Source: 2-12-FULL-41-16 sp964473715
Lineage (GTDB): Bacteria; Patescibacteriota; Patescibacteriia; Magasanikbacterales; UBA922
Direction of reading: 5' to 3'
DNA: 47,451 nucleotides
Assembly: GCA_964473715.1 (NCBI GenBank)
Contig: CAYYQC010000002.1
Span: forward strand, 1-47,451
Shown here: piece after piece, positions 30,567-38,115 of the stretch
How the letters are laid out: each line of letters opens with the position of its first letter
Numbering within the stretch: position 1 is the stretch's first letter
Translations under genes and position numbers: made by a program
Notes under the pieces: model-generated
Databases searched by the model: none
Told to the model about the DNA's origin: nothing
Seen by the model: the letters and a program-made list of their open reading frames with translations, nothing else

Positions 30567-30578
30567 GCAGTAGAGGGT
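30567..30578 (+). repeat. Inner inverted repeat of cassette 2, 5' copy
   Basis: GCAGTAGAGGGT, the exact reverse complement of 28744-28755. Directly followed by the 5' wrapper hairpin, as in cassette 1. Confidence 0.82.
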
Positions 30579-30579
30579 T

Positions 30580-30634
30580 ATGCCATCCCTCTTTTCTAAC
30601 TACAAGAATTATAGGCAGAAAAGGGGGATAGCAC
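30580..30634 (-). repeat. 5' wrapper hairpin of cassette 2
   Basis: GCCATCCCTCTTTTCT pairs with AGAAAAGGGGGATAGC apart from one mismatch and one G-U pair. The minus-strand loop side contains TTGTAGTTAGAA. Homologous in place and loop to the hairpin at 28417-28468. Confidence 0.8.
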
Positions 30635-30655
30635 TATTGTAAAGAGCAACGGGCG

Positions 30656-30684
30656 AGTATAGCAGAAAGTGAGTTTTTTGTCAA
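30656..30684 (-). promoter_or_regulatory. Near-consensus promoter of cassette 2
   Basis: TTGACA (complement of 30679-30684), 17 nt, TATACT (complement of 30656-30661), then a TTGCTCTTTACAA leader shared with cassette 1. Confidence 0.85.
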
Positions 30685-30756
30685 CAGTTAGCCTTATTTC
30701 TCGATTCTGCTAAAAATGTGCTATACTCTTTGCATACCTGTTATTTTTTCTTCTTT

Positions 30757-31737
30757 ATGGCCGACCCAACCTACCGAGATGCGCTTAAGCATAGCTGGCG
30801 CTTAACTAAATCGCACCATAATTTATGGCCATTTGGGTTATTTGCCGTGATGCTTGGTCAATTTGGTTTATTTGAATTAGTAACTAAATTGTGGACTGCC
30901 TCATCTACTCCATCATTAATTGAGTGGTGGACAGCACTCGGTGATATTTTTTCCAAAGATTCTTGGCACTTGTTACAAGCGGGTTTTTCTGATGGTACAG
31001 CTCAATGGATTTGGGCATTTTGGCTTGCGCTCATGCTCATTGGTATAGGAATTACTTTTGTATTTGTTGCTACTGTTTGTCAGGGTGCATTGGTGTACGC
31101 ATCAGCCAAATACATGTCATTTAGATTACGGCTACCAAATGAAGGGGCAGCTTGGCACGCAGGTGTAAAACATTTTTGGAAAATATTTGGATTAAATATA
31201 TTACGCAAAGTTGTGATTTCCACAACCGCGGCTATGGCCATTACTGCACTAGCAAAAATTTCTGTAAGTGCCGGACATACCATATTATTTTGGGTTGCAT
31301 TTATAGCAGCTTTATTTATTGGAATGATTGCATCCATCATGCTCATGTATGCCATTGGTTACGTAATGGTAGAAGAATATGGATTTTGGGCCAGTGTAAA
31401 ATCTGCATGGTTATTGCTTTGGAAGCACCCATTAGTTTCATTAGAAACTGGCTTAATAACATTGGGATTAAATGCGATATTATTAGCCTTTACATTATTT
31501 GCCGTGTTATATCTCTTTTTATTACCAAGTATTTTAGGCACATATTTATTAACATGGCTCCCAATCCCAGTGCTCGGTACTATTATTAGTATTGTTAGTT
31601 ATGGATTCTTTTTAGCCGTAATCATGTTTGTGGGCGCAGTATTTACCGTGTGGACTATTTCCATTTGGACCTATTTGTTTGCTAAAATGCATCAGGGTGC
31701 AATGCGCAGTTCAATTTCACGACTTCTCAAAAGATAG
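30757..31737 (+). CDS. Polytopic membrane protein, unknown function
   Basis: A 326-residue protein started at MADPTYRD; an in-frame Leu/Met-type start 13 codons upstream overlaps the likely -10 TATACT (30722-30727). About six hydrophobic segments are seen, including WAFWLALMLIGIGITFVFVA and IASIMLMYAIGYVMV. The N-terminus YRDALKHSWRLTKSHHNLW is typical of unknown integral membrane proteins that precede pilus genes in compact genomes. It ends 3 nt before pilB, so co-transcribed. Confidence 0.75.
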   Translation: MADPTYRDALKHSWRLTKSHHNLWPFGLFAVMLGQFGLFELVTKLWTASSTPSLIEWWTALGDIFSKDSWHLLQAGFSDGTAQWIWAFWLALMLIGIGITFVFVATVCQGALVYASAKYMSFRLRLPNEGAAWHAGVKHFWKIFGLNILRKVVISTTAAMAITALAKISVSAGHTILFWVAFIAALFIGMIASIMLMYAIGYVMVEEYGFWASVKSAWLLLWKHPLVSLETGLITLGLNAILLAFTLFAVLYLFLLPSILGTYLLTWLPIPVLGTIISIVSYGFFLAVIMFVGAVFTVWTISIWTYLFAKMHQGAMRSSISRLLKR

Positions 31738-31740
31738 GAT

Positions 31741-33456
31741 ATGGGTTTTGGTTCAATCAATGATTTATTAAAAAAAGATCCTGCCCAAAAAAGCCAGGCA
31801 GATTTTAATGATCCTGGACAAAAATTCAGTCAAAAAATGGCGGTGATAGCGCGTGAAGGAAATGAAACCGAAGCTAGTGATCGGGCCATGGCCCTAGGTT
31901 TTCCATATATTAATCTAGAACATTTTCCCATTGGCCAAGAAGCCCTCAAACAAATTCCACGCGATATCGCCACTAGTTTGCAAACAATTTGTTTTTTTCT
32001 TACCCCAGATGAAGTCCGTTTGGCTACCGTTAACCCCATGTTAGAAGGCGTGCAAGATTTATTTGAATCAACCAAAGATCGCAATCACGCAGATGGAAAA
32101 ATGTATGTAATATCAGAAGAAAGTTTTAAACATACTTTGGCTTTGTATGATAATTTGCCAGTATTAAAAGCCTTAACCAAAGATATTGAAATTACAGAAG
32201 AAGCACTTGCTACTTTTCAATCCAATGTCACGGATTTTTCTTCATTTCAAACATTAATTTCAAATCTCGCGACCACAGATTTAGTGGTGGCAATTTTAGG
32301 TGCAGCTCTTAAGCTCGATGCCTCAGATGTACATATTGAAAATGAAGCTGAACGTTTGGTGGTGCGTTTTCGTTTGGATGGTGTGTTACATGATGCGGGA
32401 AATTTACCAAAAGCCGCGGCTAAACAATTAGTTTCTCGTTTTAAACTTAATGCCAGTTTGAAAATTAATATCATGGATACACCGCAAGATGGTCGGTTTA
32501 CCATTAAATTAAAAGCGTACGATGTGGATGTGCGTGTTTCTACCATTCCAACAGTGTATGGTGAGAGTGTAGTAATGCGTTTGCTTCGCCAAACTGGTCA
32601 ATCAATTACTTTGGATGATTTGGGTATTCGCGGACGGTCACTAGAAATTTTAAAAACAGAAATCACTCGGCCAAATGGCATGATTATTGTGACTGGTCCT
32701 ACCGGATCTGGTAAATCTACGACTTTGTACGCAGTGCTAACTATTTTAAATAAACCAGGGGTAAAAATTATTACGCTCGAAGACCCGGTTGAATATCGCG
32801 TGGCTGGAGTTAATCAAAGTCAGATTGACCATACTAAAGATTATACATTTGCCAAAGGTTTGCGTTCCATTCTCCGTCAAGATCCAGATGTAGTAATGGT
32901 GGGAGAAATTCGTGACTTAGAAACTGCGGATACAGCTGTGCAGGCAGCACTTACTGGTCACTTACTACTTTCAACAATTCATACAAATAGTGCAGCCGGA
33001 GCCATTCCTCGCTTTTTGGCCATGGGCGTAAAACCATTTTTGCTTGCGCCTGCATTAAATTGTGTGATTGGTCAGCGTTTGGTGCGTAAACTTTGTACAG
33101 AATGTCGTGCCCCAATTGCTTTGGCAGATTATGACCCTGCAACCAAAGAAAAGATTGAAAATATTATTAATAATTTACCTGCAGAATTAAAAGCTGAGGC
33201 TGCGAACAAACAAATGTATAAAGCTGTGGGTTGTGATGCTTGTAATAAAGTAGGATATAAAGGCCGAGTGTCTGTCTGTGAAATATTTGTGATTTCTGAC
33301 ACGATTGAAAAATTATTATCCGCTGGAACGGTTTCAGAAGTAGATATTGCGGCAGCAGCGCGCGCTGAAGGTATGCTTTTTATGGTAGAAGATGGTATAC
33401 TAAAAGTATTAGACGGCATTACCACTGCCGAAGAAGTGTTTAGAGTAACTGAATAA
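31741..33456 (+). CDS. pilB: Type IV pilus assembly ATPase PilB (GspE family)
   Basis: A 571-residue secretion-superfamily ATPase that powers pilus extension at the inner face of the membrane. The N-terminal GspE-N-type domain includes FPYINLEHFP. The catalytic domain has Walker A GPTGSGKS (about 318-325), the Asp box TLEDPVEY, Walker B RQDPDVVMVGEIRD and the His box TGHLLLSTIHTN. A zinc-type Cys tetrad is formed by CTEC (about 452) and CDAC (about 498). The remaining pilus genes (pilC, pilin) are not in the window. Two one-helix proteins follow within 25 nt. Confidence 0.92.
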   Translation: MGFGSINDLLKKDPAQKSQADFNDPGQKFSQKMAVIAREGNETEASDRAMALGFPYINLEHFPIGQEALKQIPRDIATSLQTICFFLTPDEVRLATVNPMLEGVQDLFESTKDRNHADGKMYVISEESFKHTLALYDNLPVLKALTKDIEITEEALATFQSNVTDFSSFQTLISNLATTDLVVAILGAALKLDASDVHIENEAERLVVRFRLDGVLHDAGNLPKAAAKQLVSRFKLNASLKINIMDTPQDGRFTIKLKAYDVDVRVSTIPTVYGESVVMRLLRQTGQSITLDDLGIRGRSLEILKTEITRPNGMIIVTGPTGSGKSTTLYAVLTILNKPGVKIITLEDPVEYRVAGVNQSQIDHTKDYTFAKGLRSILRQDPDVVMVGEIRDLETADTAVQAALTGHLLLSTIHTNSAAGAIPRFLAMGVKPFLLAPALNCVIGQRLVRKLCTECRAPIALADYDPATKEKIENIINNLPAELKAEAANKQMYKAVGCDACNKVGYKGRVSVCEIFVISDTIEKLLSAGTVSEVDIAAAARAEGMLFMVEDGILKVLDGITTAEEVFRVTE

Positions 33457-33467
33457 TTTTTTTGTTT

Positions 33468-34613
33468 ATGGTTCATACTACCCGCGCTACTCCATCTGGT
33501 TACGGACAACCAGTGCGCTTTTATAAAGCTGTGGCTATTACTTTTTTAGTACTTACGATTGGGCTTTTGGCCATGATTGCTTTTATGTCTGCTAAACGAG
33601 CAGATATAACTATTGTGACAAAACCAGAAGCCGTTGATGTATCATTTGTTTTGCCAGTGGGTGGAAGTGTAGAAGGTGCAATTACAGGGACAGTGACTAG
33701 TACAATTATTACTATTGAAAAATCATTTACTCCAAAGAATACTACTACCACTGCGGGTGCAGCCACTGGCGGTTCTGTGACTCTCACTAATACTTCAGCA
33801 GAACCACAACCGCTCATTGCAACGACTCGCTTACTTTCTACCACAAATGTTTTGTATCGGATGCGTAGCAGCGCCACAGTGCCAGCCAATGGCTCTGTGA
33901 CTGTAGATGTGTATCCAGATAAACCAGGTGCAGATAGTAATTTGTCACCAACTGATTTTATTATTCCTGGGTTAGGTGCTGATAGACAAAAAGAAGTATT
34001 TGGCAAAAGTACTTCCAATCTTTCAGGCACAGGGGAACGCAAAGTAGGTATTATTACTGATGAAGATTTTAAAGCCGCGAGTGCAGGGTTTGCTGAATCA
34101 ATCAAAGAACAGGCTACTACCATGGCTAAACAAAAATTTAATAATCCGTCTGCCACGGGATATGTAGTACAATTTACGTCTGATTCAACTAGCAAAGTGG
34201 GGGATCAGGTGGATAGTTTTGTTATGAAAGGCCGAGCGACTGTGGCTTTGGCAGATTTTAAAGTAGAAGATATCAATCGTGTGGCAGCTGACATGCTTAA
34301 TAAGAAAATTGTAGATAATAGCGAAGTATTGCAAACCGCAGCAGCAGTGCCAACCATTACTTTTGAGTCATACGATTCTGCCAAAGGCACACTTTCACTC
34401 CGCATTACTCATACAGGTACGGTAAATTTAGATCCAAATGGTGCAACTTTACAAAAAACCGTGTTCTTTGGGAAATCAGAAGATGAAGTGCGCCGATATG
34501 TAATGTCACTTGATCATGTAGAAGGTGTGGAATTTAAATTCAAACCACTTTGGAATACAACTGTGCCGCAAGTGGCTGACCATGTAAAGATCACTTTAAC
34601 CCAAGTAGAATAA
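33468..34613 (+). CDS. One-helix membrane-anchored protein downstream of pilB
   Basis: A 381-residue protein started at MVHTTRA. One transmembrane helix near 20-42 (AVAITFLVLTIGLLAMIAFM) follows a basic N-terminus, so the rest lies outside. The extracytoplasmic part is Thr/Val/Ser-rich and beta-like, with VTLTNTSAEPQPLIATTRLL resembling a surface-protein repeat domain. It lies 11 nt after pilB and may belong to the pilus or envelope apparatus. No family recognised. Confidence 0.75.
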   Translation: MVHTTRATPSGYGQPVRFYKAVAITFLVLTIGLLAMIAFMSAKRADITIVTKPEAVDVSFVLPVGGSVEGAITGTVTSTIITIEKSFTPKNTTTTAGAATGGSVTLTNTSAEPQPLIATTRLLSTTNVLYRMRSSATVPANGSVTVDVYPDKPGADSNLSPTDFIIPGLGADRQKEVFGKSTSNLSGTGERKVGIITDEDFKAASAGFAESIKEQATTMAKQKFNNPSATGYVVQFTSDSTSKVGDQVDSFVMKGRATVALADFKVEDINRVAADMLNKKIVDNSEVLQTAAAVPTITFESYDSAKGTLSLRITHTGTVNLDPNGATLQKTVFFGKSEDEVRRYVMSLDHVEGVEFKFKPLWNTTVPQVADHVKITLTQVE

Positions 34614-34638
34614 TTATTTACCATTTTAATTTTGAGGT

Positions 34639-36066
34639 ATGTCTGTCCGCAGAACCGCCAAACCGGTCCGTCGTCGTACTGTAAAATCAGTGCACCAAGA
34701 AGAAATGCCAGAGTCACAAGTTCAAGAAATTCGTCACCACCATAATATTGTAGACCTAAAAGTCGCCATTGCTTTGGCTTTTGTGGTTGTGTCTAGTATG
34801 GTGATTACTGTGTATGCCAAATCTCCAACTGGTAGTTTGGCTGCATCTACCTCAACTCCAAGTGTGGTACCAACAAGTACCGGCCGTTTGTTAGTTGCGG
34901 CTAAAACTGATTTTGAAACAGTATCCAAAATCATGACTCCAACTACATCTACTCCAGTAACTGTGGCAAAATGGACAGTGGCTGCTGAACTTGAGCCTGT
35001 AGCATTGCAACGAGTGCGATTTAATGTAATTAATGGTGATTATTCTGTACGCACTACAGCAAGTGAGTTTGGACAACTTTCATTATACGATAATTATAGC
35101 AGCGAAGCCTTGGCCACTGCGCCGTTTGTGGGTGGTACGGATAACGGATACGTGGAATTTAATGTAAAAAACTTTGTAATTCAACCAGGTCAACCACGAG
35201 TTTTGACACTCAAAAGTACGATTAATGGTTCTGGAATCATGAAAGAAAATTCCATGGTTCGCTTTGGTGTTACTTTGGCAGCATCTAAAAGCTGGCAAGC
35301 GGTGGGTGTAAATTCGGGTAAGTATTTGGAAACCAAAAGTATTAGATTTGGTGTTGCAAGTTATGGTGCCGCTGTTTTGAGCTCTCTACATTTGTATCAT
35401 AACGCAGTACCGGTGGTGTACCCACAAACCTTTGGTTTTGGAGCCAAACTAGAAAAAAGTCCAGAGGCAAAAGTATTTGCATTTTTAGTGAATGGTACTG
35501 GTGATCGTGAATTACGACTCTCTAAAATGTTGGTAAATATTTCTGTTAATGGAATGAATAATTCTGGATACTCTTCTTCGACTGGTTCAATCACTAAATT
35601 TGCCTTACATGAAGTGACTGGTAATGGTCAACTTGGTCCACAATTGGCTGTTGCTTCTGGTTGTTTGGTGTCACCAAAAACAGGTGGTGCTCAAATGGGT
35701 AGTATGGTTATATCAGGATATGGTACCTGCGCGATTGGAAATATCTACGTAACTTTTGATAAGAACAATGATGTAAATGGTGCGCTTGATTCTTTAACTG
35801 TACCTGTTGGTTCATCTCGACGGTTTATGGTAGTTGCCAACACAACAAATAGTTTCACTGGTAAAATGAGTGGAGCGGTTACTGTATCAGGTAAAATTGC
35901 TGGTACCACTGGCACTTTCCCATCGTCTGATCCTAAAAAACCATTTTGGAGTGGTGGCGGTATTTTCTATCACTACACACCAGTTGGCGGAAGTGAAAAT
36001 GTAGCAGCCTATAATCAGACAGACACATATCCAGTTGTTGGATATCCATTGTCATTGTCAATGTAA
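34639..36066 (+). CDS. One-helix anchored extracellular beta-rich protein
   Basis: A 475-residue protein with a strongly basic N-terminus (RRTAKPVRRRTVK), a transmembrane helix near 52-68 (VAIALAFVVVSSMVITVYA), and a long extracellular beta-rich region. It is rich in Ser, Thr, Val and Gly, with few Cys and no catalytic motif. It is 25 nt downstream of the previous anchored protein and probably in the same operon with pilB. Surface display or pilus-associated structural role is a guess from context. Confidence 0.72.
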   Translation: MSVRRTAKPVRRRTVKSVHQEEMPESQVQEIRHHHNIVDLKVAIALAFVVVSSMVITVYAKSPTGSLAASTSTPSVVPTSTGRLLVAAKTDFETVSKIMTPTTSTPVTVAKWTVAAELEPVALQRVRFNVINGDYSVRTTASEFGQLSLYDNYSSEALATAPFVGGTDNGYVEFNVKNFVIQPGQPRVLTLKSTINGSGIMKENSMVRFGVTLAASKSWQAVGVNSGKYLETKSIRFGVASYGAAVLSSLHLYHNAVPVVYPQTFGFGAKLEKSPEAKVFAFLVNGTGDRELRLSKMLVNISVNGMNNSGYSSSTGSITKFALHEVTGNGQLGPQLAVASGCLVSPKTGGAQMGSMVISGYGTCAIGNIYVTFDKNNDVNGALDSLTVPVGSSRRFMVVANTTNSFTGKMSGAVTVSGKIAGTTGTFPSSDPKKPFWSGGGIFYHYTPVGGSENVAAYNQTDTYPVVGYPLSLSM

Positions 36067-36067
36067 T

Positions 36068-36096
36068 TTGACAGAAACGATAAATTAGATTAAGGT
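36068..36096 (+). promoter_or_regulatory. Possible promoter of the thrS leader
   Basis: TTGACA (36068-36073) is a perfect -35. The -10 at 17 nt spacing is TAAGGT, which is poor. The -35 starts 2 nt after the stop codon of the preceding gene. Confidence 0.4.
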
Positions 36097-36239
36097 GTAG
36101 ATGCACATTTGTACAGGCCTACCAACCCTGGAGTGCATACAAATTTATCCAAGCAAAAGCACGGGTGGAACCGTCAATAAGTCTTTATTGACCCCGGCAC
36201 TATTTCCTCAAAAGGGGATTGGTGTCGGGGTCTTTTTAT
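36097..36239 (+). ncRNA. T-box riboswitch leader of thrS (tRNA-Thr sensing)
   Basis: The antiterminator is explicit: A1 is CGGG with CCCG, the T-box bulge is TGGAACC (36166-36172), and A2 is GTCAATAA with TTATTGAC. The competing terminator is GACCCCG with CGGGGTC followed by TTTTT (36190-36239). It uses the same CCCCG, so the two folds exclude each other. Upstream, TGCACATTTGTA and TGCATACAAAT form a compact stem I, and ACC or ACA triplets (Thr codons) lie in its loop as specifier candidates. Uncharged tRNA-Thr would prevent termination. Confidence 0.9.
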
Positions 36240-36291
36240 TTAAGCGGCCGCGCTTCAAACGTCGTTGCGCGGCACGATTTCGACAAATCGT

Positions 36292-38037
36292 ATGGAAAAT
36301 GAACAGTTATCACAGTTGCGTCACTCAGCTGCCCACTTGTTGGCTGCGGCTGTAGAAGCGATTTATCCAGAAGCCAAACGGACACTTGGTCCGCCAATTG
36401 ACACTGGGTTTTATTATGATTTTGATAATCTCAAAATTACCGACCATGACCTAACGGCCATTGAAAACAAAATGCGCGAATTGGTTAAAAGTTGGACTGA
36501 ATTTTCTCGCCAAGAAGTTTCTAAAGCAGAAGCTTTGGAAGTGTTTAAAACCAATGAGTATAAACAAGAATTAATTAATGAATTTGCGGGTGAAGGTTCT
36601 CAGCTTACTTTTTATACTTCTGGTGCTTTTACTGATCTGTGTCGCGGCGGCCATACCGAAAATCCAAGTAAAGAATTGAAAAATTTTAAATTACTGAGTG
36701 TCGCGGGTGCGTATTGGCGGGGTAATGAAAAAAATAAAATGCTTACCCGCATTTACGGGACAGCTTTTTTTACTAAAGAAGAATTAGCTGCGTATTTGTT
36801 GCAGATTGAAGAAGCCAAAAAACGTGACCATCGCAAACTTGGTCAAGAATTAGATTTATTTGTTTTCTCAGAATTAGTTGGGCCGGGTCTACCACTCTTT
36901 ACGCCGCGCGGCACTATTATTCGTGATGAACTGGGTGGCTATAGTCAGGAATTGCAAAAAGCCGCCGGTTACCAACGCGTGGCGATTCCGCATATTACCA
37001 AAGTAGATTTGTACAAAACTTCTGGACATTATGATAAGTATCCAGAACGGTTCAACGTGAGTAGTGTGGAAAGTGATAGTGAGTTCATGATGAAACCAAT
37101 GAATTGTCCACATCATACTCAGATTTTTGCCAGTCGTGGACGTTCATATCGTGATTTGCCAATTCGGTACATGGAAAATACCGTGGTATATCGCGATGAA
37201 AAAGCGGGGGAATTACATGGATTATCACGCGTACGAGCTGCGACTCAAGATGATGCGCACGTGTTTTGCCGCATTGACCAAATTGAAGCCGAATTTAAAG
37301 CCATCATGCAAATGATTAAAACCATGTATGATGTGTTTGGTTTAAAATGGCGGGCACGGTTAAGTTTCCGTGATGAATCAGATAAATATCTTGGTGATCC
37401 GGCCTTGTGGAATAAAGCGCAAACTACTATCGAAAATGTGGCCAAAGAATTGGGCTTGGATTATTTTATTGGTTTAGGTGAAGCCGCTTTTTACGGACCA
37501 AAAATTGATATTATGGCTACTGATGCGATTGGTCGGGAATGGCAATTGGCCACTGAACAATTGGACTTTGTGCAGCCAGAACGGTTTGGTTTGGAATATA
37601 CGGCTGAAGATGGCACCAAACAACGTCCAGTCATGATCCACAAGGCCCTCTTGGGCTCACTGGAGCGCTTTATGAGTGTTTATATTGAACACACGGCTGG
37701 AAGCTTCCCAACTTGGCTTGCGCCTGTACAGGTGCTGTTAGCGCCCGTTTCCGGTGAGAAGCACGCGCCGGGTGCCGAAGAATTAGCGATCAAGTGGCGC
37801 GCTTTGGGAATGCGCGTGGAAGTGGACGCGGCCAACGAAACCATTGGTAAAAAAGTACGTAATGCCGCAGCCATGAAAGTGCCGTACATTATTGTACTGG
37901 GTGATCGTGAATTGGCTGGTGAAGAACTGAGTGTGCGGGTGCGTGGTAGTGAAACACCGGTGGCTATTTCGGCGGAAAAATTTGTCGAAGAAATAATGAG
38001 ACAGATTAAAACTCGTGATAGTGAAGTAAAATTATAA
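36292..38037 (+). CDS. thrS: Threonyl-tRNA synthetase without TGS domain
   Basis: A 581-residue class II synthetase started at MENEQLSQ; an earlier in-frame start lies in an unsupported stretch. The protein begins directly with the editing domain (LRHSAAHLLAAAVE, with the HxxxH zinc-type pair, and DLCRGGHTENP). The N-terminal TGS domain of the usual 640-residue enzyme is absent. The catalytic core has motif 2 (RYMENTVVYRDEKAGELHG), zinc ligands including Cys of MKPMNCPHH, and motif 3 (LGSLERFMSVYIEH). The anticodon-binding domain starts near 485 (PVQVLLAPVSGE). Controlled by the upstream T-box. Confidence 0.95.
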   Translation: MENEQLSQLRHSAAHLLAAAVEAIYPEAKRTLGPPIDTGFYYDFDNLKITDHDLTAIENKMRELVKSWTEFSRQEVSKAEALEVFKTNEYKQELINEFAGEGSQLTFYTSGAFTDLCRGGHTENPSKELKNFKLLSVAGAYWRGNEKNKMLTRIYGTAFFTKEELAAYLLQIEEAKKRDHRKLGQELDLFVFSELVGPGLPLFTPRGTIIRDELGGYSQELQKAAGYQRVAIPHITKVDLYKTSGHYDKYPERFNVSSVESDSEFMMKPMNCPHHTQIFASRGRSYRDLPIRYMENTVVYRDEKAGELHGLSRVRAATQDDAHVFCRIDQIEAEFKAIMQMIKTMYDVFGLKWRARLSFRDESDKYLGDPALWNKAQTTIENVAKELGLDYFIGLGEAAFYGPKIDIMATDAIGREWQLATEQLDFVQPERFGLEYTAEDGTKQRPVMIHKALLGSLERFMSVYIEHTAGSFPTWLAPVQVLLAPVSGEKHAPGAEELAIKWRALGMRVEVDAANETIGKKVRNAAAMKVPYIIVLGDRELAGEELSVRVRGSETPVAISAEKFVEEIMRQIKTRDSEVKL

Positions 38038-38081
38038 TCACGAGATTTTGGCTTGTGTCGAAGTGATAATTAGCCAATTTT

Positions 38082-38112
38082 AAAACCGCTCTTGAGAATC
38101 AAGAGCGGTTTT
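38082..38112. terminator. Bidirectional terminator between thrS and the 1057-residue gene
   Basis: AAAACCGCTCTTGA pairs perfectly with TCAAGAGCGGTTTT around GAA, between convergent genes. Confidence 0.88.
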
Positions 38113-38115
38113 AGT

